This document shows, one piece after another, positions 26,761 to 35,846 of a stretch of 64,000 nt of DNA. This stretch comes from Paenibacillus tianjinensis (GTDB lineage Bacteria > Bacillota > Bacilli > Paenibacillales > Paenibacillaceae), in contig NZ_CP070969.1 in the NCBI RefSeq assembly GCF_017086365.1, positions 4,526,001 to 4,590,000 of the forward strand, given 5' to 3'. The position numbers were made by a program, and so were the translations under genes. Numbering within the stretch: position 1 is the first letter of the stretch; each line of letters begins with the position of its first letter. The notes below the pieces were generated by a model. It made no database searches and was not told the origin of the DNA. It worked only from the letters and a program-made list of their open reading frames with translations.

Positions 26761-26843
26761 TTGAAATTATTTTTTAATTTTTAAGTACTAATGCCCTAGT
26801 TTTAGGGGTGAATTTTCTGAAACAGCGATAATTCCATAGAGGA

Positions 26844-26872
26844 TTGACATTTTTTGCTTTGGATACTAATAT
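26844..26872 (+). promoter_or_regulatory. Rightward promoter of the GH3 gene
   Basis: TTGACA (26844-26849) and TAATAT (26867-26872) are 17 bp apart. The start near 26879 lies about 10 bp before the right operator. The remaining leader up to 27049 shows no clear terminator. Confidence 0.75.
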
Positions 26873-26887
26873 CGAGGTGTATCTAAC

Positions 26888-26903
26888 ATGGAAACGTTTC
26901 TAT
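26888..26903 (+). promoter_or_regulatory. LacI-family/cre-like operator, right copy
   Basis: ATGGAAACGTTTCTAT with the perfect core GAAACGTTTC sits just after the expected GH3 transcription start. With the inverted copy 200 bp away, a dimer-of-dimers or two dimers could repress both directions. Confidence 0.75.
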
Positions 26904-27049
26904 CCCTTTTTTTGTGAAAAGATCACCCCTATATACCGTCCTGGTGCTACGGGTATTACCAGGGATATCTTGCTTGCATTAAAGGACGGAGAACTGCACA
27001 TCTACTTAACCCAATAACTTTCCGTGCGCTGTGGAAGAAGGAGTTAACC

Positions 27050-29218
27050 ATGACGAAACCCTTTATCCAAGATCTTGTAAATGATATGACGCTGGACGAA
27101 AAACTGGCCCAGCTCACCCAGCTGGGTCCTCACTATTGGGGTCTGGACGATACTGTGGATTTAACGGGTCCGTTCAAGGAGCTGAACATAGAGCCGCATA
27201 TAATTCATAGCATCGGCAGCGTATTAAACGGCATTGGTGCCAGGAATGTAATAGAGCTGCAGACCCGGCATCTGCAGAACAGCCGCCAGCGGATCCCCCT
27301 GCTCTTCATGGCGGATGTGATCCACGGCTACCGGACCATCCTGCCAATCCCGCTGGCGATGGGCGCAAGCTTTGATCTGGCAGCCTGTGAACGGTTTGCC
27401 GCTATTGCGGCCAAGGAAAGCGCTGCTGCCGGGATTCATGTTACGTTCTCCCCGATGACCGATCTTGTGCGCGATCCGCGCTGGGGGCGTGTAATGGAAA
27501 CCTCCGGCGAGGACCCTTACCTGAACGCCCTGGTTACGGCAAGTATGGTCCGCGGCTACCAGGGCAATGACCTTAGGGATAAAGGCCGCATCGCCGCCTG
27601 TGTGAAGCATTTCGCCGCCTATGGTGCACCCGAGGGCGGGCGCGAATACAATACGGTCGATCTGTCCTCCGGCGTATTGCGCGACTTCTATCTGCCTGCT
27701 TATAAAGCAGCCGTTGATGCCGGGGTTGCGATGGTAATGGCTGCCTTCAATACCGTAGACCGCATCCCGGCAAGCGGGAATAAGCAGCTGCTCCGCGGTA
27801 TCCTGCGGGAGGAATGGGGCTTCGGCGGTGTGACAATCGCTGACTTCAATTCCGTTAATGAGCTGATCCCCCATGGCGCGGCGCACGATGGCGGGGAAGC
27901 AGCAGAGCTAAGTCTCGCTGCCGGACTTGATATAGAGATGATGTCCACCCACTATCTTGCCCATGGTGCGGAGCTTGTGGAGCAAGGCCGGCTGGACGCC
28001 GCCCTGATCGATGAGGCGGTCATCCGGGTGCTGGAGCTTAAGGATGCGCTGGGCCTGTTCGACAATCCGTTCAAGGATGCCGATCCGCAAGCGGATGAAG
28101 CGGCTGAACCCAGCGGGGAGCACCGTCAGGCTGCCCGGGAACTGGCGGCTGGCTGTGTTGTACTGCTGAAAAATGACGATGAGGTGCTGCCGCTTAAACG
28201 GGGGATGAAGATCGGCCTGGCCGGCCCCTTTGCGGCCTCTGTCAATGTGCTGGGCGGCTGGTCCGGGACCGGACAGGATTCCGCTGTATCGTTATATTCA
28301 GGCCTTGCGCAAAAAAACGCTGCCGGAGATATTCTTACGGGTATGACCGGTGAGCTGGGCAGTATGCTGGAGGGAATCTTTGATGTGGCAGATGAAACAG
28401 AGGAAGCGTATAGCCGGCTGAAAGATTGCGATGTCATTCTGGTTGCTGTAGGCGAGAACCAGCACGATACCGGAGAAGGCGGCAGCAAGTCCTGCCTCCG
28501 GCTGTCCCCCAATCAGGAGAAGCTGATCTGGCGGCTGAAGGATACCGGCAAACCGGTGGTCACTATTGTATTCAGCGGACGTCCGCTGGAGCTGAAGCCT
28601 GTTCTTGAAGCCAGTGACGCCCTGGTGCAGGCCTGGTTCCTCGGGATAGAATCCGGGAATGCCCTCGCGGATGTACTGTTCGGGGATTATAACCCGTCCG
28701 GACGCCTGTCGATGAGCTTTCCCTATACGGTGGGTCAGATTCCGGTGTATTATAACGCCTATCAGACCGGGCGCCCCTATGATCCCGAGTATCCCCAGGT
28801 CCGTTATGTTACCCGCTATCTGGACTGTCCCAATGACCCGCTGTTCTGCTTCGGCTATGGGCTAAGCTATTCAAGTTTTGCTTACAGCAGCTTTACAGTT
28901 AAACGGGTGGATGACGAAGATCACCTGATTGCCTCCGTCGAGGTAGAGAATACTTCAAACATCGCCGGTAAAGAAACCGTCCAGCTCTATATCCGTGATG
29001 TCAGCGCAAGTGTGGTGCGTCCGGTCAAAGAGCTGAAGGGCTTCCGCCAGCTGCTGCTTGCCCCACATGAGAAACAGGCGGTCTCCTTCGAGATCACCAG
29101 GGACATGCTGATGTTCTACGGCAAGGACGACCAGCTGATCTTCGAGCCCGGGGAATTTGACATTATGATTGGCCGGAATTCCGGAGACTGCAGCACTGAA
29201 CGGATCTGGATCGGCTGA
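27050..29218 (+). CDS. Glycoside hydrolase family 3 (beta-glucosidase/xylosidase type)
   Basis: A 722-residue GH3 enzyme without a signal peptide, so it acts in the cytoplasm on imported oligosaccharides. The N-terminal TIM-barrel domain has the KHFAAYG motif and the nucleophile Asp265 in GVTIADFNSVNEL. The second alpha/beta domain has GENQHDTGEGGSKSCLRL. A C-terminal fibronectin-III-like domain follows (NTSNIAGKETVQLYI, RPVKELKGF). It likely removes beta-linked glucose or xylose from the sugar carried by the divergent ABC transporter. AAGGAG precedes the ATG. Confidence 0.92.
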   Translation: MTKPFIQDLVNDMTLDEKLAQLTQLGPHYWGLDDTVDLTGPFKELNIEPHIIHSIGSVLNGIGARNVIELQTRHLQNSRQRIPLLFMADVIHGYRTILPIPLAMGASFDLAACERFAAIAAKESAAAGIHVTFSPMTDLVRDPRWGRVMETSGEDPYLNALVTASMVRGYQGNDLRDKGRIAACVKHFAAYGAPEGGREYNTVDLSSGVLRDFYLPAYKAAVDAGVAMVMAAFNTVDRIPASGNKQLLRGILREEWGFGGVTIADFNSVNELIPHGAAHDGGEAAELSLAAGLDIEMMSTHYLAHGAELVEQGRLDAALIDEAVIRVLELKDALGLFDNPFKDADPQADEAAEPSGEHRQAARELAAGCVVLLKNDDEVLPLKRGMKIGLAGPFAASVNVLGGWSGTGQDSAVSLYSGLAQKNAAGDILTGMTGELGSMLEGIFDVADETEEAYSRLKDCDVILVAVGENQHDTGEGGSKSCLRLSPNQEKLIWRLKDTGKPVVTIVFSGRPLELKPVLEASDALVQAWFLGIESGNALADVLFGDYNPSGRLSMSFPYTVGQIPVYYNAYQTGRPYDPEYPQVRYVTRYLDCPNDPLFCFGYGLSYSSFAYSSFTVKRVDDEDHLIASVEVENTSNIAGKETVQLYIRDVSASVVRPVKELKGFRQLLLAPHEKQAVSFEITRDMLMFYGKDDQLIFEPGEFDIMIGRNSGDCSTERIWIG

Positions 29219-29240
29219 TCTCACTATCGCTGTATAACTG

Positions 29241-29290
29241 AAAGCGCCACACCCTTACACCCGTATGGTGAAATAGGCGGTTGGCGTTTT
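29241..29290 (+). terminator. Possible weak terminator after the GH3 gene
   Basis: CGCCA near 29245 can pair with TGGCG near 29282, followed by TTTTT. The stem is short with a long interior, so partial read-through into the phosphoesterase gene is likely. Confidence 0.4.
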
Positions 29291-29318
29291 TCAGTGAACC
29301 TGAGAGGAGAATGTAAGG

Positions 29319-30266
29319 ATGAGCGGCAATTTATCGTTCCGGCAAGACGGAACCTTTACCATTGTGCAATTTACCGATCTTCACTGGATGGACGGAAGAG
29401 CCGAGGACCAGCGTACCCGGGAGCTGATGGAACGCGTGCTCGAAGCGGAGCATCCGGATCTGGTTGTATTCACGGGAGATCTCATTTATACCGGACCCGT
29501 GTCTCCGGGAGACCAGGAATGTACCCAGCCTGAACAAGCCTTCCGGGAGGCTGTAGCCGTGGTGGAGAACGCCGGATTTCCCTGGGCCTTTGTATTCGGC
29601 AACCACGATACCGAGAAGGGGATCACCCGGCGGGAGCTGATGCAGATTGCCCTCGAACATCCCCACACCCTAGCGGAACCCGGTCCCGAAGAGATTGCCG
29701 GAACCGGCAATTACAGTCTTGAAATCGCAGGTCCGGACGGCCGGGCCGCCGCACTGCTATATTTCCTGGACACCGGCAGCTATTCCGAAGTGGAGCATGT
29801 TCCGGGCTATAACTGGGTTCAGCGGGATCAGATCAGCTGGCTGACTGGAGAATCCGCGCGGCTGAACCCGCAGGCAGGCGCGGCAAAGCTGCCGGCACTG
29901 GCCTTCTTTCACATCCCGCTCCCTGAGTACCAGGAAATGTGGGACACTCAAATTTGCCGCGGACAAAAATTCGAGCGTGTCTGCTCGCCGGTGATCAATT
30001 CCGGATTATTTGCGGCCTTGCTGGAAATGGAGGATGTGCGGGGGACCTTTTGCGGACATGACCACGTCAACGACTATACCGGCAGCCTGCATGGCATCCG
30101 CCTCTGCTACGGAAGGGCTACCGGCTACAACACTTATGGCAGAGAAGGCTTCATGCGCGGCGCCCGGGTTATCCGGATGACGCTCGGCAGCCAGGACTTT
30201 GACACCTGGCTTCGGTTGGAGGACGGTTCTGTTATTATGGAGCAGCCTGTTCATGAGCCTGAATAA
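29319..30266 (+). CDS. Calcineurin-like metallophosphoesterase
   Basis: A 315-residue cytoplasmic protein with all metallophosphoesterase motifs in order: FTDLHW, VVFTGDLIYTGP, FVFGNHDTEKG, FFHIPLPEY and GHDHVNDY. These supply the Asp, Asn and His ligands of a di-metal centre. Substrate is unknown; cell-envelope or sugar-phosphate compounds are typical for relatives. It lies 100 bp after the GH3 gene in the same direction and probably shares its transcript. A strong terminator follows at 30281-30310. Confidence 0.87.
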   Translation: MSGNLSFRQDGTFTIVQFTDLHWMDGRAEDQRTRELMERVLEAEHPDLVVFTGDLIYTGPVSPGDQECTQPEQAFREAVAVVENAGFPWAFVFGNHDTEKGITRRELMQIALEHPHTLAEPGPEEIAGTGNYSLEIAGPDGRAAALLYFLDTGSYSEVEHVPGYNWVQRDQISWLTGESARLNPQAGAAKLPALAFFHIPLPEYQEMWDTQICRGQKFERVCSPVINSGLFAALLEMEDVRGTFCGHDHVNDYTGSLHGIRLCYGRATGYNTYGREGFMRGARVIRMTLGSQDFDTWLRLEDGSVIMEQPVHEPE

Positions 30267-30277
30267 TTGATGAGCAT

Positions 30278-30436
30278 TCAGGCTGCCGGGTAATTTCCCG
30301 GCAGCCTTTTGGGTTTCTTGTATACAATTGCCCGGGCAATTATTCGCTGTTTATCCCGGCTATATGTGAGGGCATTCCTGGTCCATGTTAATGATAATTC
30401 CCCTGTCTCCAGTGCTGTTGTTTGCTTGCTGTTCAT
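30278..30436 (-). CDS. Candidate small ORF after the GH88 gene (52 aa)
   Basis: The ATG at 30436 has GGAGG seven bases upstream, an ideal ribosome site that overlaps the end of the GH88 gene. It encodes a basic 52-residue peptide (MNSKQTTALETGELSLTWTR at the start, KKPKRLPGNYPAA at the end). It matches no family I know. Its 3' end overlaps the terminator stem of the phosphoesterase gene on the other strand, which weakens the case. Confidence 0.35.
   Translation of the reverse strand: MNSKQTTALETGELSLTWTRNALTYSRDKQRIIARAIVYKKPKRLPGNYPAA
30281..30310 (+). terminator. Terminator after the metallophosphoesterase gene
   Basis: GGCTGCCGGG pairs perfectly with CCCGGCAGCC around a six-base loop, followed by TTTT. 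Confidence 0.88.
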
Positions 30437-30448
30437 CCTGTATCCTCC

Positions 30449-31585
30449 CTATTCCCAGTAGAATGGTCCGGCTTCCTTGACCCGGGCTAAGGCTTCCACG
30501 TAGAAAAAATCTCCGTAAATCAGCGGAACATCAATATTCCGGTTCTCAGGATAGTTACTCGTGCCGTGCAGCAGCAGTCCTTCCTCGTTCGCATTCCCCC
30601 ATGTACCGTAATTCCGGTAGAGGGACTCCAGGATCTTCATCGCCCCATTCCGGTATACATTAGAGTCTGAAGCATTCACCTGACCGGCCAGCAGCAGCAG
30701 CCCGCTCGCTGCGCAGGCTCCGGCCGAGGTATCACGGAGATCACCGGTTGCCCCGGATGTGCGGAAGTCCCAATGCGGAACATGATCCTCCGGCAGGCGG
30801 GTCAGGAAGAAATTCGCCACCTGCTGTGCTGCATGCAGGTAGTCCTGCTTGCCGGAATGGTGATAGGCCAGCGCCAATCCGTAGATGGCCCAGGCGGTGC
30901 CGCGCGACCAGGCCGACTCCGGCGCATAGCCTTGCCCGCCGAGCTTCTCCGTAACTTCACCCGTCTCCGGGTTGAAGCTGACGATATGATAAACCGAACC
31001 GTCGGGCCGGATGAAATGCTCCAGCACCGTATCCATATGCGCCTCGGCGATATGGCGGTAGCGGGGATCCCCGGTCACCCGGGAAGCCCAAAAGAGCAGG
31101 CTCGTATTCATACAGCAGTCGATAATCGCGATCCCGCTGTTATCCTCGCCTTCCCGCCACGGATTCCAGGCGCGGATATAGCGGCCCTTCAGATTGAAGC
31201 GGGCTGCCAGATAATTCGCGGCCTTAAGTGCCCTGATCCGCGAGGCTTCATTACCCGTTAGCTTGAAGTTCGCTACACTGGTCAGCAGCCACATGAAGCC
31301 CAAATCATGATCCAGCTTGACATAGCCGTCAAGCACCTCATCGAGCCGCTGCTCACACTCTTCGGCAATTGCCTTCAGACTCTCGTCCCCGCTCTCCGCG
31401 TACAACTGCCAGAGCATGCCCGGCCAGAAGCCGGCTGTCCACCAGTTCGGACCTTCAAGCACATATTGGCCTCCCTGGCTGGCATGAGGAAATCCGGCGC
31501 CGATTCTCCGGCTGTTGCTTCTGGTCTTCTCCAGCGCCTTGCTCCAGGCTTCATCGATCCATGTTTGCTTTGCCGTCATTTCCAT
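30449..31585 (-). CDS. Glycoside hydrolase family 88 (unsaturated uronyl hydrolase)
   Basis: A 378-residue (alpha/alpha)6-barrel protein of family GH88. LDHDLGFMWL holds Asp94 and AIIDCCMNTS holds Asp156, the equivalents of the two catalytic aspartates of the Bacillus unsaturated glucuronyl hydrolase. It should hydrate and release the unsaturated uronic acid left at the end of oligosaccharides by polysaccharide lyases. No signal peptide, so it is cytoplasmic. It is the last gene of the leftward trio with heparinase II/III and DUF2264. Confidence 0.9.
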   Translation of the reverse strand: MEMTAKQTWIDEAWSKALEKTRSNSRRIGAGFPHASQGGQYVLEGPNWWTAGFWPGMLWQLYAESGDESLKAIAEECEQRLDEVLDGYVKLDHDLGFMWLLTSVANFKLTGNEASRIRALKAANYLAARFNLKGRYIRAWNPWREGEDNSGIAIIDCCMNTSLLFWASRVTGDPRYRHIAEAHMDTVLEHFIRPDGSVYHIVSFNPETGEVTEKLGGQGYAPESAWSRGTAWAIYGLALAYHHSGKQDYLHAAQQVANFFLTRLPEDHVPHWDFRTSGATGDLRDTSAGACAASGLLLLAGQVNASDSNVYRNGAMKILESLYRNYGTWGNANEEGLLLHGTSNYPENRNIDVPLIYGDFFYVEALARVKEAGPFYWE

Positions 31586-31625
31586 CTTCGAGCTCCCGCC
31601 TTTATTTTGAATTTACACGCTTCCT

Positions 31626-33434
31626 TTATAGAAACTGAAAAGTAAAGGCAAATCTGCCCCCGCTGCCGGGCCGGACCGCATGAAAGTCCAGGCTGTGCCA
31701 GACCTGCTCCCGCCCAAAATGATCCCGGTATCTATGCGCTGCGATTTCCGGTTCTACTGCCACGGGATCGTAAGATACTTCGACTCCGCCGCCCGCCCCT
31801 GGCAACAGCACGACACCGGACCGGAGAAGCAGCGGCTTGCGCCATGTGACAAACCGCTCGGTCCAGCTTCCCGGAACACCTTCATACCGGTATTCATCCA
31901 GCAGCTCCAGACGGGGCAGCTTCTCTTTGTGCCAGACGAAGGACCGGGTAAGTGACAGCAGGGCTTCAACCTCATAGGCCCGCGTCACGTCCAGCGACAG
32001 TTCATCCGTGTCCCCCGTGGATGCATGGAGCACCACGGAGCTGAATTGCTGTCCTTGAGATTGATTCCGCCCGTCAATAACCGGTACCGAATGGCCCTGC
32101 GATCCGTTGCAATCATACTGATAGCGGCCGGCGCCGAAGTAATCCGCCGTATATTCCCCGCTGCCGAGATCAGCTGTGAAGACCTCGCCCCGCCCGGTCA
32201 AGATGAACTGTCCCAAGTCATTATGGTTATGCGGCTCCGCATTGTGGCCGCCCTTGGCCGCGAATCCGAATGTGCCCGCTTCCGAGACATACCGCGAAAT
32301 CAGCCATGCAGCATCGGGAAGATAGCAGCTCGAGGCATTCCAGGCGCTCTTCCCGCTGCCTGGCCTAGTCCAGAGCAGATTACGGAGCGCCGGAGCAAAC
32401 CGGCTGCAGTGATCTTCGGTGTACGGCGCACGGAGTACTGACGGCGGACGCTCGACCTCCCCCGGATAAACTTCCGCCAGATAATGGGACAAGCCCATAT
32501 GCACCGACATCTGCGGCAGAGAATCCGAGAAATTAGCGACAAGGGCACCATCGATGAAGCATTGCTGCTGAAACCGGGCGGCCTTGCGCACCTTCTCGTT
32601 GTGGAACCTATCCAGCTTCCCCCCGCTGCGGGAGCGGAGCAGGTCACTGTAATAAGTGAAATAGCCAAAGCCGTAATTCCAGTAGCCAAGCCCCTCAAGG
32701 CATGCCCCGTCTTCTCCGAAGCCTTCCAGATAATAGCGCATGCTGCTCTCTGTCCTGAACAAAATTTCCGTCAGGAGCCCGGGATCGTGCATCGACAGCA
32801 GCGCAGCTGCCCCGATCGAGCCTGCACAGACAGCCGCCCAGTTATGCCGGGCAGTCTCCCATTCATAAGGCCCCTGAGTAAGGAAAGGCCGGAACAGTCT
32901 GAGCTCCACTTCTTGCTGTATCCGTAAGCGGAGCGCCGCGGGGAGCCTTTCCCCCAGCAGCAGCGATATCTCGCTCAGCGTAAAGCCGGTCTCGGAAGAA
33001 AACAGATCTATATAGCGGTCGATATCTTCCGCCTGATGCTCCCGGGGGAGATGCGCAGGCAGGCACCAGGTGTACTCCCCGCATACCGCCCGGATGATAT
33101 CCTCCAGCTGCTCCAAATGACGCGGATTCTCCGGCTCCAGCAGTGCCAGAAACACATAGGTGTTGAGCCGTCTTCTCCGTTCGAAGTAGACCTTCTCATA
33201 CGGAAGTCTCGAACCCGTCCATGCGAACATAGCAAACAGCCCTGATGTCAGCTCCGGTACCGCCTGCCTGTCCAGCTTCTGCCCCTCCGCACGGATTTCT
33301 GCAATCTCCTGCGCTAAATGTGCTGACGCTGCTGCCTGTTTCCACCAAGCCTCCGCATCTCCCTCCGGAAAATACAGGCTTAAGGATACCGGCTTCAGCT
33401 CCTTCACTGTTTCGAAAAGCTCCTGCTTATTCAT
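31626..33434 (-). CDS. Heparinase II/III family protein
   Basis: A 602-residue protein with an N-terminal alpha-helical toroid and a C-terminal beta-sandwich. The catalytic-type segment is visible as GHNAEPHNHNDLGQFIL, then TADLGSGEYTADYF and SQGHSVPVIDG, the layout of the heparinase II/III domain. Family members are lyases that cleave acidic polysaccharides by beta-elimination. No signal peptide is visible, so it probably acts on imported oligosaccharides. With GH88 it would degrade uronate-containing glycans; heparin itself is not implied. It lies 35 bp from the DUF2264 gene. Confidence 0.88.
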   Translation of the reverse strand: MNKQELFETVKELKPVSLSLYFPEGDAEAWWKQAAASAHLAQEIAEIRAEGQKLDRQAVPELTSGLFAMFAWTGSRLPYEKVYFERRRRLNTYVFLALLEPENPRHLEQLEDIIRAVCGEYTWCLPAHLPREHQAEDIDRYIDLFSSETGFTLSEISLLLGERLPAALRLRIQQEVELRLFRPFLTQGPYEWETARHNWAAVCAGSIGAAALLSMHDPGLLTEILFRTESSMRYYLEGFGEDGACLEGLGYWNYGFGYFTYYSDLLRSRSGGKLDRFHNEKVRKAARFQQQCFIDGALVANFSDSLPQMSVHMGLSHYLAEVYPGEVERPPSVLRAPYTEDHCSRFAPALRNLLWTRPGSGKSAWNASSCYLPDAAWLISRYVSEAGTFGFAAKGGHNAEPHNHNDLGQFILTGRGEVFTADLGSGEYTADYFGAGRYQYDCNGSQGHSVPVIDGRNQSQGQQFSSVVLHASTGDTDELSLDVTRAYEVEALLSLTRSFVWHKEKLPRLELLDEYRYEGVPGSWTERFVTWRKPLLLRSGVVLLPGAGGGVEVSYDPVAVEPEIAAHRYRDHFGREQVWHSLDFHAVRPGSGGRFAFTFQFL

Positions 33435-33469
33435 GCATTCTTCCTCCTGTCACGTGGGGATTATCGCTT

Positions 33470-34615
33470 TCACTTGCCCAAAGCACTATCACGCATCACA
33501 TTCTCACCGGCGGCAATTCTTTGCGAGGTCCATTTCATGTTTTCCCCCGCCCAGAAGGGATCGGAAGGAAGCAGGCCAAGCGGCAGAAATACGGACGCAC
33601 ATAAGTAGAGGCTGCCTGTATTGATATAGCTCTCCGCAAGCTCCGGCTGGTAGCCGTATACCCCCGGGCGCAGCCATCCGTCCGCATCGAAATTGCCGGG
33701 AAACTCCATAATCCGGGCGATCACTGCGGTCAGGGCACAGCGCACCTGCTGGGGCGGAAGCGCTTCCTCAAGGAAATGCTGAAGTGCCGCCTGCGAGAGC
33801 AGCTGAAATGCTCCAAAACGGTAGACAATGGAGCGGCCGTTGAACGGATACGTTCCATCCGGTGCGATCATACGCTCCAGCACGGTTGCGTATCTCCGTG
33901 CCCGCTCCACGATCACCGGCTCCCATTCAGCGTATTGCCCCGATTCGTGTTCAAAGAGTGCTACCACATCGACCAGCATCGGCTGAATGACAAAGCTGTT
34001 GTAATAATCCCAGTGAAACTCCTTGCCGTCCCCGTATACGCCATCCCCCTTATACCAGTCCATGAACATATGGAGGGCATACCCCACGCGCATCCGGTCA
34101 TATTCGGGATCACCGAGGATGTACAGTGCGGCTTCGACCATGGCGCTGAACAGCAGCCAGTTGCTGCCGCTCGGCGCGGTACGCCGCGTCTGCTTCATAG
34201 CGGCGATTACATTGCCTCTGACCCGCTCACTAAGCCGCCCGGCCAGCTGCTTCGTTGCGCGCACCAGCGCATGGGCCAGAAAGGCCGCATCGACCAGCGG
34301 CTGTCCTTCGGTCCGGAAATCCATGTAATCCGGTGAATCCGGATCAGTACCCGCATCGATGGCTTCCAGCATCAGCCCGGCATAACGGGCTCTAAGCTGC
34401 TCCTCTTCCCCCTCCAGCCCTTCCAGCTCCAGCCAAGGGGCCATTCCACAGGCCAGTCTGGCGAAGGCTTCGAGCTGGGCAAAGCTGCTCCGGTCACTGT
34501 GAAATGCTGTAGGAAGCTGTTTTTTTAGTTCCCTCCGGCTAAGTGCCTCCAGTACCGGATGTCCAATCCGCAGCATCGTATCCAGCCAGTATTTACGCTG
34601 TTCCGTATCATTCAT
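33470..34615 (-). CDS. DUF2264 family protein
   Basis: A 381-residue protein that fits the DUF2264 family: YMDFRTEGQPLVDAAFLAHAL, NWLLFSAMVEAALYILG, GDGVYGDGKEFHWDYYNSFVIQPML. The family is predicted to be an alpha-toroid found with polysaccharide lyases, activity unproven. It heads the leftward trio DUF2264-heparinase II/III-GH88 and is divergent from the AraC regulator at 34742. Confidence 0.85.
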   Translation of the reverse strand: MNDTEQRKYWLDTMLRIGHPVLEALSRRELKKQLPTAFHSDRSSFAQLEAFARLACGMAPWLELEGLEGEEEQLRARYAGLMLEAIDAGTDPDSPDYMDFRTEGQPLVDAAFLAHALVRATKQLAGRLSERVRGNVIAAMKQTRRTAPSGSNWLLFSAMVEAALYILGDPEYDRMRVGYALHMFMDWYKGDGVYGDGKEFHWDYYNSFVIQPMLVDVVALFEHESGQYAEWEPVIVERARRYATVLERMIAPDGTYPFNGRSIVYRFGAFQLLSQAALQHFLEEALPPQQVRCALTAVIARIMEFPGNFDADGWLRPGVYGYQPELAESYINTGSLYLCASVFLPLGLLPSDPFWAGENMKWTSQRIAAGENVMRDSALGK

Positions 34616-34667
34616 TTATCATTTCGCTCCTTCAATTGCGCAATCTTCTACTATAGTTTACTGTTGT

Positions 34668-34722
34668 ATTAATGCAATGTCTTTGCGATTAATGATGATT
34701 TATTGCGTTTCTTGCGATTAAT
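34668..34722. promoter_or_regulatory. Repeated TTGCGATTAAT sites between DUF2264 and the AraC gene
   Basis: TTGCGATTAAT occurs twice in direct orientation (34683-34693 and 34712-34722), with an inverted relative ATTAATGCAA at 34668-34677 and a half-site TTGCG near 34703. Repeated direct sites are typical for AraC-family activators, so these probably bind the regulator encoded at 34742 and control both directions. Confidence 0.6.
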
Positions 34723-34741
34723 CTGAAGGGTGGCCTCTCGT

Positions 34742-35596
34742 ATGAAACATGCTGAGTATAATCAGGTGTTCGACGGCGATATTCTGGCGGGGATCGGCAA
34801 CTCTCCGATCTCTCCCACTAGGGATTTCCATATTCATGACCATTACGAAATCTTCCTGTTCCTGGGTGGCAAAGTGAACGGATTTGTGGATCAATATAGC
34901 TATCCTCTGCAACGGGGTGATGTACTTCTGTTCAACAATCACGAGATTCATAAGATCATCAATTTGTCTACCGGGCCCTATGAACGGTTAACGATTCATT
35001 TTAAAGCGCCGCTCGTGTATCCCTTCTGTACGGCAAGCACGAATCTGCTGGCCTGCTTCCAGAACCGCCAGCCCGGAGAGCATAATCTAGCACATATGGA
35101 TGAACCGAAGCTTACAGAATATATGGACCTGTCCTTGCGTCTGATCGACCTGCTGGAACATCCGAAATACGGCAGCGAGGTGCTGGCACTGACTTATCTG
35201 ATTCAGCTTCTGGTACTCGTGGGTGAGCTGTACAGCCATAACCGTTCTGCCATTCCGAGCCTAATATCATCACACATCCAGTCCGCCATGAGCTATATCG
35301 ATAACCATCTGCAGCTGAATCTGTCCCTGGAGCAGATTGCCGCGGAACTGGGTATCGATAAATATTATCTCAGCCATATGTTCAAGCAGCAGACAGGCGG
35401 AACGATCTACCGATACGTCCTGCTCAAAAAGATCGCTTTAGCCAAACAGCTCTTAACTGCCGGAACCTCCGTATCCGATACATGCTACCAGACCGGCTTC
35501 AATGATTATGCCAATTTCATCCGCACCTTCAAGAACATCACCGGCGTCCCGCCCGGTAAATACGGTAAGCAAACGGAGAAGCAAGACGGAATATAA
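34742..35596 (+). CDS. AraC family transcriptional regulator
   Basis: A 284-residue regulator with an N-terminal cupin sensor domain (HDHYEIFLFLGGKVNGFVDQ, QRGDVLLFNNHEIHK) and a C-terminal double helix-turn-helix (LEQIAAELGIDKYYLSHMFKQ; VSDTCYQTGFNDYANFIRTFK). The ATG at 34742 follows GAAGGGTGG. It faces the acidic-polysaccharide cluster across the repeated sites at 34668-34722 and is the likely activator of that cluster, the ligand being a breakdown sugar. Confidence 0.9.
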   Translation: MKHAEYNQVFDGDILAGIGNSPISPTRDFHIHDHYEIFLFLGGKVNGFVDQYSYPLQRGDVLLFNNHEIHKIINLSTGPYERLTIHFKAPLVYPFCTASTNLLACFQNRQPGEHNLAHMDEPKLTEYMDLSLRLIDLLEHPKYGSEVLALTYLIQLLVLVGELYSHNRSAIPSLISSHIQSAMSYIDNHLQLNLSLEQIAAELGIDKYYLSHMFKQQTGGTIYRYVLLKKIALAKQLLTAGTSVSDTCYQTGFNDYANFIRTFKNITGVPPGKYGKQTEKQDGI

Positions 35597-35814
35597 CCGC
35601 CCCTGACAGAAAAACCCGGCAGGCTGCTCACATCACAATCTGCCAGGTTCAATACAGCCGGCCACAATCCTCCTGGAGGCAGGTTCTCTGCCTGAGCGCA
35701 GCCTTCAGAGAGAAGCCGCTCCTGAGCTCTGGCGCCTCCTGCATTGTGCTTCAAATCACCCAGGCCCTTCCGGAAAATGCCGTATAGTTAGGGAGATAAG
35801 TTCCTGTTCTGCCC

Positions 35815-35820
35815 TATAAT
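35815..35820 (+). promoter_or_regulatory. -10 hexamer of ywiC
   Basis: TATAAT stands 26 bp before the ywiC start. No good -35 is seen; a half site TTAGGG lies upstream near 35788, which could be half of a NreC-like box. Confidence 0.4.
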
Positions 35821-35846
35821 TTTCCTGGTAGGAGGTTAATGATTCA

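Noticed and set aside
35506..35754. An 82-residue minus-strand frame after the AraC gene
   Set aside because: It overlaps the AraC 3' end and a hairpin-like stretch; no ribosome site or domain.
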